Below are positions 1 through 7,542 of a stretch of DNA of 64,000 nucleotides, in pieces. Position 1 is the stretch's first letter, and each line of letters starts with the position of its first letter. Source of the DNA: UBA12088 sp041920275 (GTDB taxonomy: Bacteria > Patescibacteriota > Minisyncoccia > Phycocordibacterales > UBA12088); assembly GCA_041920275.1 (NCBI GenBank), contig JAYRSE010000001.1, forward strand, positions 7,448 to 71,447. The letters run 5' to 3'. The position numbers were made by a program, and so were the translations under genes. The notes below the pieces were generated by a model. It was not told the origin of the DNA. It worked only from the letters and a program-made list of their open reading frames with translations, and did not search any database.

Positions 1-168
1 CAGGTGATCCGAGTGGGGAGTGAACGGGTGCGGTGCGAATGTGGCGGGAACGGGTCGGCGCATCGTCCAACCAAGGTCTTGTCGTGCACAATGACCCGCA
101 ACGGCAGACGAGGGATTGCCTCAATGGGCCTGTGCGCCAGGAATCAAGGCGAAAAAACGGTAAAAAAC

Positions 169-197
169 TTGCATTGACAACAAACATGTGGTATAAT
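169..197 (+). promoter_or_regulatory. Promoter of the lipoprotein pair
   Basis: TTGCAT (169-174), a 17-nt spacer and TATAAT (192-197), with TGG directly before the -10 box (extended -10). The expected start of transcription leaves a leader of about 25 nt carrying GGAG (217-220) before the ATG at 229. A TTGACA at 174-179 is only 12 nt from the -10 box and is unlikely to act as the -35. Confidence 0.75.
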
Positions 198-228
198 ATA
201 AAAAGGTAAACGAACTGGAGTAGTAATT

Positions 229-468
229 ATGAAGTTTTTCGCACTCGCGACCGTGCTCATGCTGGCAGGTTGTCAGCATGTGCAGTACGTACCGTACGTT
301 CCGCCCAATTCGCAGGCTGATTCGGCGCGGTACGTGAACGAGACGCTTCGGCCGGGACTTTTCCCATGGCTTGAGCACTGTCGGCGTTCGGCGTCAGCGA
401 CCGCCTACTCGACCGAGTCGAGAAGTGGTCATCAGTATCAGGCAAATCAGGTCTGTAAGGACCGTTAG
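229..468 (+). CDS. Small predicted lipoprotein, function unknown
   Basis: A 79-residue protein. Residues 1-15 form a lipoprotein signal (MKFFALATVLMLAGC) with the lipobox LAGC and Cys15 as the likely lipidated residue, so the mature product should be a roughly 64-residue, membrane-anchored extracytoplasmic peptide. The mature part has a Tyr/Val/Pro-rich start (VQYVPYVPP) and two further Cys (51 and 76). The start is set by the promoter at 169-197 and a GGAG 8 nt upstream. Its stop codon overlaps the AGGAGG of the next gene, so the two are co-transcribed and probably translationally coupled. No family is recognised. Confidence 0.65.
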   Translation: MKFFALATVLMLAGCQHVQYVPYVPPNSQADSARYVNETLRPGLFPWLEHCRRSASATAYSTESRSGHQYQANQVCKDR

Positions 469-477
469 GAGGTTCAG

Positions 478-1011
478 GTGAGAGCAATTATTCTTATCAT
501 CGTCTCGTTGCTTTTCGTGGGGTGCACCGGCATGGCGCCGAGGACCCCGCAGGAAGTGGCTGCCATGTGTCCCCCCGGTTCGCAAGCGGTAGCAGAAGCG
601 GTCGCCGGCGAACGGGGACCATCGAACAAAAAGGCGATGCGAGTCGCTTGCGTGAGACCGGACGGGACCTATGTTGCCGCACGAGAAGCGGCGGTGAACG
701 GGCCCAGAGGGTATCAGGCCAAGCGGGAAGAGGTGACGAACTTCGAACGCAAGAACACGTCCGTTGCGATAGAAAATAGGGCGCGGGGTGTTCATGCGGA
801 AGCCGGATACTCCTACCGGAACCCGTTTTTTGGCCTGCGCGTGCAGGCTGGTACGGGTGGCGATCGTTACCCGTACGGGGGGTACCGCTCATTTCAGGAC
901 CGGAGAGGGATGTGCTATGTAGCACATAAGAACGGCCTCTCGGGGTGGTACCACAAGTCATCGGTGTCGCGCTCCGTCACAGAGAGTGCAAGGAGTGTGC
1001 GATGTTATTGA
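478..1011 (+). CDS. Predicted lipoprotein, function unknown
   Basis: A 177-residue protein starting at GTG, fixed by a perfect AGGAGG (467-472) with 5-nt spacing; that site also contains part of the stop codon of the upstream lipoprotein gene. Residues 1-16 are a lipoprotein signal ending in the lipobox FVGC (Cys16). The mature chain is basic and Gly/Tyr-rich in its second half (SYRNPFFGLRVQAGTGG, residues about 111-127), with paired cysteines near the C-terminus. It forms a two-gene operon closed by the terminator at 1014-1042. I recognise no domain. The leadered, SD-driven start contrasts with most genes in the window. Confidence 0.65.
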   Translation: MRAIILIIVSLLFVGCTGMAPRTPQEVAAMCPPGSQAVAEAVAGERGPSNKKAMRVACVRPDGTYVAAREAAVNGPRGYQAKREEVTNFERKNTSVAIENRARGVHAEAGYSYRNPFFGLRVQAGTGGDRYPYGGYRSFQDRRGMCYVAHKNGLSGWYHKSSVSRSVTESARSVRCY

Positions 1012-1013
1012 GC

Positions 1014-1042
1014 AAGCTCGACCATGGAGGGTCGGGCTTTTT
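1014..1042 (+). terminator. Rho-independent terminator of the lipoprotein operon
   Basis: AAGCTCGACC (1014-1023) pairs with GGTCGGGCTT (1030-1039) around a 6-nt loop (one G-U pair), followed by a T run ending at 1042. It starts 2 nt after the stop codon of the second lipoprotein gene. Confidence 0.8.
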
Positions 1043-1083
1043 CTTGTTCGGCATGGAGAGGACTCGGTCACGACTCACTAAGT

Positions 1084-1304
1084 ATTTTGCTTCGTTCCTC
1101 GCAAAATTCCAAGTGGTCTCGAAGTTTTGCACTTGTTTTTGTAACTCGTTCCTCGTAACAAAAACTACGCCCGGCTCGGCTGTGCCTGCGGCACATGCCT
1201 CCGCCTTTCTCGTCCTCACGCGAGCAAAGCAGTTTGCTCGCTTCGTGCCCACTTGAACAAAAACGGCCGCCTTGCGAGGCGGACACGTTTTTGTATTCAA
1301 GTGG
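1084..1304. repeat. Tandem array of five hairpins in a non-coding region
   Basis: Five successive inverted repeats: ATTTTGC/GCAAAAT (1084-1107); GTTTTTGT.../...ACAAAAAC (1135-1165); TGTGCC/GGCACA (1181-1195); GCGAGCAAA/TTTGCTCGC (1220-1241); and a long composite stem (1249-1304) made of CCACTTGAA/TTCAAGTGG, CAAAAACG/CGTTTTTG and CCGCC/GGCGG. The first two have nearly the same loop, TCGTTCCTC. No convincing gene covers the stretch from 1012 to 1465. The first hairpin begins 18 nt after an 11-nt match to the tRNA-Ala 3' end (1056-1066). Function unknown: structured RNA, recombination site or decayed mobile DNA are all possible. Confidence 0.55.
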
Positions 1305-1405
1305 ACTTTGACTTTGCTTTTATAAACCCCTTGATTGATGAGTTGGAGTATTTGGCGGAGGTTTTGAATGGGATGTATGGGAAAGCGACAGAAAATAAGA
1401 AATGA
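1304..1405 (+). pseudogene. Possible 3' remnant of a decayed gene
   Basis: An open stretch of 33 codons ending at TGA reads DFDFAFINPLIDELEYLAEV... and closes with ...YGKATENKK. Its composition (FINPLIDELEYL, amphipathic, no odd codon runs) looks like a real protein C-terminus rather than random DNA. There is no start codon or upstream homologous sequence: the frame runs back into the hairpin array. A possible reading is the C-terminus of a lost mobile-element gene, but I do not recognise the family. Confidence 0.3.
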
Positions 1406-1465
1406 AAATGCCCGCCCTGTGGTGAAAGGCGGGTACAAAGCACAAGTGCATTTTCGCACATACAG

Positions 1466-2087
1466 TCATCGAAACAGTGGCGCACGTCCTGTGTTCTCAA
1501 GACTCACTTCGTTGCCGATCATTTTTCGTTTAGCAAATGTGTATATGGTCGGCGGGAATATGTCAAGCAGGTTGCCCTGTATACCACGAAAGCGAGACTG
1601 TATTCTTTCAGCGACCTCTTCAAAGGTGTGTTGTGGGTACAGTGCAACAAACACCTTCACCATGCGTGCGATAAGGTAGTCACCAATAAAGTGGTCAAAG
1701 ACCAAACTATATTGTTCTTCTTTGGTTGAGTAGTGTTCGCGTCGAGGAAGTTGGTGATGCGGTGATGTGTCCATCCGTGCGCCTAAAAGGTGAGGGTATA
1801 TCGGGGTGCCACATAAACAGTGCGCCACCACCACCAAATATCGCTTCTCGCACTTCTGGTGAAGGCATATCCTCAAAAACCGTTACCTCATCGCGGTCTA
1901 CTCGAACGAAAGGCACTCCAAATTCACGCATACCACATTCTGGCGAGTATCGCGGGTCAACGTCGGAAAAGTGAGTAAAGTCACCCTTCGCATCGTTAAC
2001 GTATCGTTCGAGATACAGGAAACCTGCTTCCCGAATATGTGTATTGGAAACACCGACAAGAAGTTGATCGAGTCGCATTGCGTACAC
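1466..2087 (-). pseudogene. Frameshifted hypothetical gene (two overlapping reading frames)
   Basis: Two minus-strand frames overlap: 2087-1707 (start GTG 2087 or ATG 2078) and 1876-1466. The first reads naturally as far as ...GGGGALFMWHPDIP and then becomes low-quality; the second becomes natural at ...LGARMDTSPHHQLP and continues to FDHFIGDYLIARMVKVFVALYP. A single +1 shift between about 1740 and 1830 would join them into one protein of about 200 residues. This is either a broken gene, a sequencing error or a programmed shift. No family is recognised. It lies downstream of the alpha/beta hydrolase terminator, inside the accessory region. Confidence 0.5.
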
Positions 2088-2109
2088 TCATTGTTGAGTT
2101 GAAAAGAAC

Positions 2110-2133
2110 CACCGCTAGAGGATACTAGCGGTG
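2110..2133 (-). terminator. Terminator of the alpha/beta hydrolase gene
   Basis: Perfect 9-bp inverted repeat CACCGCTAG/CTAGCGGTG with a 6-nt loop, directly after the stop codon of the minus-strand hydrolase gene, followed on that strand by GTTCTTTTC. Confidence 0.65.
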
Positions 2134-2134
2134 A

Positions 2135-2920
2135 TTATACCGTACCATGAACGTGTAAGAAGTCAAACACTGCATCTGCAAATGCCTTGTGCGCTTCGGC
2201 TGACTCTACTCCATATAGTGTTCGAAAATCGTGGTTTGCACCCAAAACAACACGAGACGATGTGTTTGCATGTGTGGCGTGCTCAAGAATCTTAAACGAG
2301 GATTCCTTCGGGACGATGGTGTCTTTTTCCCCGTAGAGTAAGAACATGTCGCCGGTGAATTGCTGTGCGACGGAAAGCAATGTGCTCTGTTCGGGCATTG
2401 TTGAGACAATAGGCTTGCTCGAGTTTCCCCTGCTCGAAGGTGGCGCACACAGAGAAAGTTTTTTTATGTTTGGGTATTTCGAAGTCAACATAAGTGCGAG
2501 CGTGCCACCAATCGAGGTGCCGTGCACATACAGTGTGACCTTCGCACTGTCACATCCAAACAACTCTTCCGCATGTTCCGTCACATATGACGCAACCATC
2601 CGCAGGTCATCAAGTTCGTCGCTAAATGACTTGTCACCGAACGCCCTTTTGCGGTCTTCAAAATTGCTGTCTGCCGAAAACGTGAAGTCTCGTGAGGAGT
2701 TATAAAACACCACATGACTCACGTTATGTTCAATCAACATGTCACCAAGTACGTTCACTGCACACGCATGTGAAGGGTCAAAAACACCGAACAACCCCTT
2801 GCAGATAATGGTGACTACCGGTGTCGGTTGAGTGGGTGCGTATAAATACACATCCACTGGTTTGTCGTGGTAACTTCCATGAAGTTGCACATGTTTCATT
2901 GTCTTTTTCTCCAAAGTCAT
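2135..2920 (-). CDS. Alpha/beta-hydrolase family protein
   Basis: A 261-residue serine hydrolase of the alpha/beta fold. The nucleophile elbow is HGTSIGG (Ser136), the acid is probably Asp200 in YGEKDTIVP and the base His230 in GANHDF, in the order and spacing expected for the fold. No signal peptide, so it is cytoplasmic. The substrate cannot be told; acyl-ester or peptide hydrolases are typical. The start is uncertain: ATG 2920 lies 11 nt after a TATACT (2932-2937), whereas ATG 2899 has a GGAG at suitable distance. It follows the type III res gene but is separated from it by about 45 nt and has its own promoter-like site. Confidence 0.75.
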   Translation of the reverse strand: MTLEKKTMKHVQLHGSYHDKPVDVYLYAPTQPTPVVTIICKGLFGVFDPSHACAVNVLGDMLIEHNVSHVVFYNSSRDFTFSADSNFEDRKRAFGDKSFSDELDDLRMVASYVTEHAEELFGCDSAKVTLYVHGTSIGGTLALMLTSKYPNIKKLSLCAPPSSRGNSSKPIVSTMPEQSTLLSVAQQFTGDMFLLYGEKDTIVPKESSFKILEHATHANTSSRVVLGANHDFRTLYGVESAEAHKAFADAVFDFLHVHGTV

Positions 2921-2965
2921 CTGAATTGCAGAGTATAGAATTTGAATAATGAGTCAAGGATGTGC

Positions 2966-5515
2966 CTACTTGAACAACTCGCGTATTGCTCGTCGGGTTT
3001 CGGATTGGGGGACCATTTGGAAGTCGTATTGCGAGAAGGTTTTGAGGGTGCCTGCCTTACGCTTCGCACTCTCGGTCATTTTTTGAAATACAAGCTCTTT
3101 GTATTTGGTGTCGAGGTTTTCCGCGAGTTGGTCCCCTTTGCTTTCGAGGATATACACGAGTTCCACCTTTCCTTCGTCGTTTTGTTTGGCAATCACAAAG
3201 TCGGGGTATATCTTATTTTTCCGCCACGCTTGTATGTGGTAAAAACTATCTTCCACTTTGTTACGCATCCACCACAGTACCTTGTCTTGTTTGCCGAGTT
3301 CTTCCACGATCTGCTTTTCAAGGTTGTTCATGGTCACAAAGTCTACCGCACCATGCAAAGACTTCGGGTCGGTGCGTATGGGGACCATCTTTTTCGGGTC
3401 GTCTTCGCTCTCTTTGGCGGGAGCATTGTACTTTTCGGGTACGTGGTAGCCACCTTCTTCAGTGATAGCCAGAAATACCGTACCATCCTCCACAAGGGCA
3501 TTAAATACCGCGAGCTCTTCGGTGTGGCACACTTGCTTCACAAAGGACGCAAGCTCATGCGCTATGTACCCAAAGTCGCTTTCTATGATCTCGCGTGAAA
3601 ATGTCTCTGAAAGCCCCGCTACGACGCGCTCGACAAAAGAAAAAGCAACAAAGGGGTTGGTGATGTGTTCGGAAACGATTTGTGTGATGATGTACTCATC
3701 GCCACCCTCCACACCCTCTTTTTCGTAGGCGGTCCCGTCACCTTGGTACGTGTCACCGAGGAAATACTGCAAGTCTTTACCGCGCACTTTTTGCTGTCCG
3801 ACACTTGCACGCAATGTTTGAAGGAGTGGGGCAATGTCTACCGTGTGCCAATCTATCCGTGGCAAGATGTCGGAGCGGTAGGAAAGTACCCGCACGCGTT
3901 TGCCGTCTTGTATGTGCCACAAGGGAAGGGCGAGTGACGAAGCGTACTTCCTTTTGAAGTGTGGCTGTATGGGAAACGCCCGCCATGCAAGCTCTCGCCC
4001 GCTTGGTCCCGACGTACCACGTACGGTGTCCACGACGTCCTCAAGTCCGTCCGCCTCAAGTGATTTTTTAATGCCGTGCAAAAGCTCTTGCCCGTCGCTA
4101 TGGTTGAAAAACGTGTAGCACTGATCAAGCTCCGGTACGCCCGTCCTCTTGGTGTATGGCTGGCGCAACACACGCCCTACGAGCTGGGTGAGTGCGGTCA
4201 CGCTACGTGAAGCAGACACCACCCCGAGTACATAGGCAAACGGGCAGTCCCACCCCTCCATGAGTGCCTGTTTGGTGATGATGTAGCGTATTTCACAGGT
4301 GTCTGAAAGGAGTACCTCATCTTTGAGCTCATCGACGTACGAGGACTTTATAGCTATCTGTGAGGCGGGTATGCCCAGTTCCGAAAGGTAGTCTTTTATG
4401 TCGTCGGCGTGTACGTGCATACCGTCACGCTTATCCTTTCCCGTGCGTTCTGCCTGTAAAAGGGCAATAGGGCGTATGTAGTCACCGCGCGCCTCACCGT
4501 GTCGCTTTGCAATCTTTTCGAGTTCATCGCGTCTATCCCGCACATCATGAATAAGTTCGCGCCAGTTGTCGTTTTTTTCGGGGCGGACGTTTATCGGGAG
4601 CTTGATCATTTCATCGCGGTACAGGTCCATGCCTTTTATTTTTACGAGCACATTCATGTCGGGCTTGGGGGTGGCGGAAAGTCCCACGATACAGCGCGGG
4701 TTTAAGGAGTCGAGTACTTTCCTTTGTGCGTCGGTATACACTTTGTGGAACTCATCGACGACAAAGAGTGGGTTGCATACACGTACGACATTGCCGAGAC
4801 TTGTCTTCAGGGAAGGTATACCGAGGAAGTCATCTTTGAAGCACTCAAGCGAAGGGTACGCCTCCAAAAGTGCCACTATCTTTTCCCGCTCATGTTCGTG
4901 AGGGAAAAAGTCCATGAACACACCCGAGTCTTTGAACACTTTCAAGTTTTCTTTACTCTCTTGGTTTGCCGACTGTATCATGAGCATGAGCACCACCAAG
5001 TTTTCTTCTATATCTTGATAGCGTAGCGTGTCGCTTTTTTCCACTATGCGCGTACGGTCCCCGCTCATTTGGTCTAATATTTGGCGGTATGGGTTTGTTT
5101 TGTCTTGTAGTTTTTCTATGGTCTGGCGGTATATCGCTTCGGAGTGCACGATCCATACCACGAGCCCTTTGCTTTTTTCCAAAAACTGCTCGTGAAATAG
5201 TTCAATAGCCTTTACCCCGAGGAGTGTCTTTCCGCCACCTGTCGGCACTTGCAGACACAGGCGCGGGTACAGCGTACCGTCTGCCGTGGCGGGTAGGTCC
5301 CGAAACGCGTCACCTTGAAACGTGTCGCCGTATGCTTTGTGGTACAGGGTACGCAAGGGCGGGGCGTCCGCCTTGAGGTCGTGTACCATGTCGGAGAGTC
5401 CCGCTTGTGTAAGCTTCGCCACCTTTTCCTCATGCGCGCCGAGCTCACTTTTCCAAGCACGGAAAAATGCTTCAAGCTCGTGCACTACTTTTTGTTGCGA
5501 ACTTTTGAGGAGCAT
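2966..5515 (-). CDS. res: Type III restriction enzyme, Res (helicase-nuclease) subunit
   Basis: An 849-residue subunit that, with Mod, translocates on DNA and cleaves unmodified sites. Visible motifs in order: Walker A VPTGGGKT (about 90-97), DEAH-type box VVDEFHK (about 252-258), motif III GLSATPKP, motif VI QLVGRVLRQP and, at the C-terminus, a PD-(D/E)XK nuclease signature (YPDFVIA about 770 with ESK about 791-793). All key residues look intact. Its ATG begins 2 nt after the mod stop codon, so the two form one operon. The moderate GC content and operon order are typical of transferred type III systems. Confidence 0.93.
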   Translation of the reverse strand: MLLKSSQQKVVHELEAFFRAWKSELGAHEEKVAKLTQAGLSDMVHDLKADAPPLRTLYHKAYGDTFQGDAFRDLPATADGTLYPRLCLQVPTGGGKTLLGVKAIELFHEQFLEKSKGLVVWIVHSEAIYRQTIEKLQDKTNPYRQILDQMSGDRTRIVEKSDTLRYQDIEENLVVLMLMIQSANQESKENLKVFKDSGVFMDFFPHEHEREKIVALLEAYPSLECFKDDFLGIPSLKTSLGNVVRVCNPLFVVDEFHKVYTDAQRKVLDSLNPRCIVGLSATPKPDMNVLVKIKGMDLYRDEMIKLPINVRPEKNDNWRELIHDVRDRRDELEKIAKRHGEARGDYIRPIALLQAERTGKDKRDGMHVHADDIKDYLSELGIPASQIAIKSSYVDELKDEVLLSDTCEIRYIITKQALMEGWDCPFAYVLGVVSASRSVTALTQLVGRVLRQPYTKRTGVPELDQCYTFFNHSDGQELLHGIKKSLEADGLEDVVDTVRGTSGPSGRELAWRAFPIQPHFKRKYASSLALPLWHIQDGKRVRVLSYRSDILPRIDWHTVDIAPLLQTLRASVGQQKVRGKDLQYFLGDTYQGDGTAYEKEGVEGGDEYIITQIVSEHITNPFVAFSFVERVVAGLSETFSREIIESDFGYIAHELASFVKQVCHTEELAVFNALVEDGTVFLAITEEGGYHVPEKYNAPAKESEDDPKKMVPIRTDPKSLHGAVDFVTMNNLEKQIVEELGKQDKVLWWMRNKVEDSFYHIQAWRKNKIYPDFVIAKQNDEGKVELVYILESKGDQLAENLDTKYKELVFQKMTESAKRKAGTLKTFSQYDFQMVPQSETRRAIRELFK

Positions 5516-5517
5516 GA

Positions 5518-7095
5518 TTATTTTCTCTGAAAGAGGGCAAAGGGTATTTGTACAAAGGAAATACCGCGTGCATCAAGCTCATCTTTGTCGATAAAACAGG
5601 CGGGTGCGTACACTATCTTTTTACCTTCGGTGTCTTGCACGAGGTCAAGCCAGTCGCGGGTGAGGGCGAGGGTTTTCAACCCTTCGAGCGTGTCTTTGTA
5701 CAAACAGTACACGCGGGTGTGTTTGGTACCCGAGACTATCTCCCATGTGGCGTTTGGCTTCTTTACTTCCTCTATGGGCTTGCCGGTCGCGAGATAGTGT
5801 ACGTATTTGGCGAAACTCTCCCATGAGGGCAAGTCTTTGCCTTTCAGTATGTCCCGCGCGTTTATGGAAGGACCGAGGGTGTAGTAGGTGAAGCCCACGT
5901 CGAGCTTGTCGCGTTTGATCACGCGACGTACACGTTCAGCGGTTGTTTTGTTTGCATAACTCTCTGTTTCGACAAGAATGTACTTTCTATCGCCACCGTC
6001 TTCTTTGTTGAGCTCTAGTATAGCTTGTGCAGTGGTGCCAGAGCCAGCAAAGGAGTCAAGGATAACATCCTTGTCAAAAGTAACTTGTTGCATGAGAGTC
6101 TTGATAAGGGATACTGGTTTTGGGAAAGGAAAAGTATCATCGTCGAGTATTTCTCGAACTTCACGAGTGCCGTGTAATGTGTATCCGACAGATTCATTAA
6201 GTATAGTTGAAAATCCTGTATTTTTGTCTGCCAATTCCGAAAAAAATTTCTTCTCTCTTGGTCGTCCCTCCACTTTGCGAGGAAATATTATTCGACTGTC
6301 TTCAATTTTACCTTTCATTGTTTCTTTTGAGTATCGCCATCCAGTGTCCTTTGGACATGAGTAACTTTGTCCAGTTTTTGGGTCAATAATCGGGTAGTGT
6401 AAGTTGGGTCTTTGTGATTCATTTGCAAGTCCAAGAATACTGTTACTCATCCATATGCCACGTTCGTCATTGTCTGGGTTTGAATATTTGCCAATATCAG
6501 AAGGCTTACCCTTGAATGAAAGCGTATCATTCTTGCCATAAACAAGAATATACTCATGGTCGTTAGATACTTTGTTGATATTCCTACTGTCAACAATCTG
6601 TCTACTTTTCCAAATCAATGTGGTTAAAAAGTTTTTATCGCCAAATACTTCATCTAGTAGAATTTTCAATCTTGATTGTTCTATATCGTCGATACTGATG
6701 AATATGACACCATCTTCTGCCAACAACTCCCGTAAAAGTTTGAGACGCGGAGTCATCATGCACAGCCACTTGTCGTGGCGGGTGAGGTCTTCACCCTCTT
6801 TGCCGACCGTTTGCCCGAGCCAGTCTTGTATCACAGGACTGCTCACGTTGTCGTTGTATACCCACCCCTCATTGCCTGTGTTGTAGGGTGGGTCGATGTA
6901 GATACATTTCACTTTGCCTTGATATTTAGGAAGAAGTGCTTTCAAGGCAAGGAGGTTGTCGCCTTCGATGATCATGTTTTCGTGTTCACCCGCGCCCGCA
7001 AGCGAGGACTTCTTGTCTTTATCGAGCGTGTGGTAGGGCACCGAGAGGTGGTGGTTCCATACCGCCGTTTTGCCTTTGAAGTTGAGTGATGCCAT
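5518..7095 (-). CDS. mod: Type III DNA-methyltransferase, Mod subunit
   Basis: A 525-residue adenine-specific DNA methyltransferase that recognises the target for both modification and restriction. It carries motif IV DPPY (68-71) before motif I DSFAGSGTT (347-355), the order of beta-class type III Mod proteins, so the target-recognition part lies between them. ATG 7095 (MASLNFKG) is preferred over an upstream GTG because a TGC-CATAAT extended -10 sits 9 nt before it. The middle of the gene (about 5950-6760) is much more AT-rich than both ends: hand counts per 60 bases give 33-42 percent GC inside against 53-57 percent outside. This suggests replacement of the recognition domain. Confidence 0.93.
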   Translation of the reverse strand: MASLNFKGKTAVWNHHLSVPYHTLDKDKKSSLAGAGEHENMIIEGDNLLALKALLPKYQGKVKCIYIDPPYNTGNEGWVYNDNVSSPVIQDWLGQTVGKEGEDLTRHDKWLCMMTPRLKLLRELLAEDGVIFISIDDIEQSRLKILLDEVFGDKNFLTTLIWKSRQIVDSRNINKVSNDHEYILVYGKNDTLSFKGKPSDIGKYSNPDNDERGIWMSNSILGLANESQRPNLHYPIIDPKTGQSYSCPKDTGWRYSKETMKGKIEDSRIIFPRKVEGRPREKKFFSELADKNTGFSTILNESVGYTLHGTREVREILDDDTFPFPKPVSLIKTLMQQVTFDKDVILDSFAGSGTTAQAILELNKEDGGDRKYILVETESYANKTTAERVRRVIKRDKLDVGFTYYTLGPSINARDILKGKDLPSWESFAKYVHYLATGKPIEEVKKPNATWEIVSGTKHTRVYCLYKDTLEGLKTLALTRDWLDLVQDTEGKKIVYAPACFIDKDELDARGISFVQIPFALFQRK

Positions 7096-7104
7096 GGTGT
7101 GTGT

Positions 7105-7110
7105 ATTATG
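7105..7110 (-). promoter_or_regulatory. -10 element of the mod-res operon
   Basis: CATAAT on the minus strand with TGC directly before it (extended -10), ending 9 nt before the mod ATG. No good -35 is seen. A TATACT at 7116-7121 is an alternative. Confidence 0.45.
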
Positions 7111-7139
7111 GCACAAGTATACCACAGGGTTTGCGTGTG

Positions 7140-7155
7140 ACCCGAGAGGACTCGA
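7140..7155 (-). repeat. Direct copy of the tRNA-Ala 3' end (copy A)
   Basis: ACCCGAGAGGACTCGA on the plus strand is identical to part of the T-arm and acceptor region of the tRNA-Ala gene (7365-7380) and lies in the same orientation. It sits between mod and the tRNA. Confidence 0.7.
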
Positions 7156-7183
7156 CGATGTGTCACTAACCGCTTTTATACTA

Positions 7184-7199
7184 GACCCGAGAGGACTCG
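7184..7199 (-). repeat. Direct copy of the tRNA-Ala 3' end (copy B)
   Basis: GACCCGAGAGGACTCG matches tRNA-Ala positions 7364-7379 exactly and in the same orientation, 44 nt from copy A. It is consistent with remnants of site-specific integration at the tRNA 3' end. Confidence 0.7.
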
Positions 7200-7292
7200 T
7201 CCCGCTTTTTCTAATTCGCTTCGCTCATAAGAACGCTGGACGCGGCTCGCAGCCCCATTCCGCTTCGCTACATGGGGACCCGCTGCTCCGCC

Positions 7293-7312
7293 GTTCGAGT
7301 CCTCTCGGGTCC
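7293..7312 (+). repeat. Inverted copy of the tRNA-Ala 3' end
   Basis: A 20-nt exact inverted match to 7363-7382, covering the tRNA T-arm and 3' acceptor strand. With one inserted T the match continues through ACCGGA. It could pair with the tRNA precursor or mark an inverted attachment-site remnant. The bases before it contain another hairpin, CCCCAT/ATGGGG (about 7251-7277). Confidence 0.7.
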
Positions 7313-7326
7313 TACCGGAACGCAAC

Positions 7327-7352
7327 AAAACCGAAGCGTTCGCTTCGGTTTT
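7327..7352 (-). terminator. Terminator of the tRNA-Ala gene
   Basis: Perfect palindrome AAAACCGAAGCG (7327-7338) / CGCTTCGGTTTT (7341-7352) with a 2-nt centre, directly downstream of the tRNA on the minus strand. It is symmetrical, so it could act in both directions. Confidence 0.75.
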
Positions 7353-7361
7353 GGCGTCCGG

Positions 7362-7434
7362 TGGACCCGAGAGGACTCGAACCCCCTACCTCCTCAGTGC
7401 AAATGAGGCGCTCTACCAGGTGAGCTACGGGCCC
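7362..7434 (-). tRNA. tRNA-Ala (anticodon TGC)
   Basis: A 73-nt gene on the minus strand. The acceptor strands GGGCCCG and CGGGTCC pair with a G3-U70 wobble, the identity element of alanine tRNA. The anticodon loop is TTTGCAC (anticodon TGC, plus-strand 7399-7401) on a CCTCA/TGAGG stem, and the T-arm is GGGGG-TTCGAGT-CCTCT. The discriminator is A, and the next bases are CCG, so CCA is not encoded and must be added. Pieces of its 3' half recur at 7140, 7184 and 7293, and weakly at 1056. Confidence 0.96.
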
Positions 7435-7542
7435 GGTGATAAGAAGGTGAGCGAACCGTTCGTTCGCACCCTCAACAGAACGAATAGTACAGAAATTTTC
7501 CCGGATGCGCAAGGAGCGCAAGTGTGTGTCCAAGTGCGTGCA

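Noticed and set aside
174..179. TTGACA as the -35 of the first promoter
   Set aside because: Only 12 nt from the TATAAT; TTGCAT five bases earlier has 17-nt spacing.
945..1256. A 103-codon plus-strand frame across the hairpin array
   Set aside because: It overlaps the lipoprotein gene and terminator, and the segment GMERTRSR is a translation of a tRNA-like sequence; it is not a credible protein.
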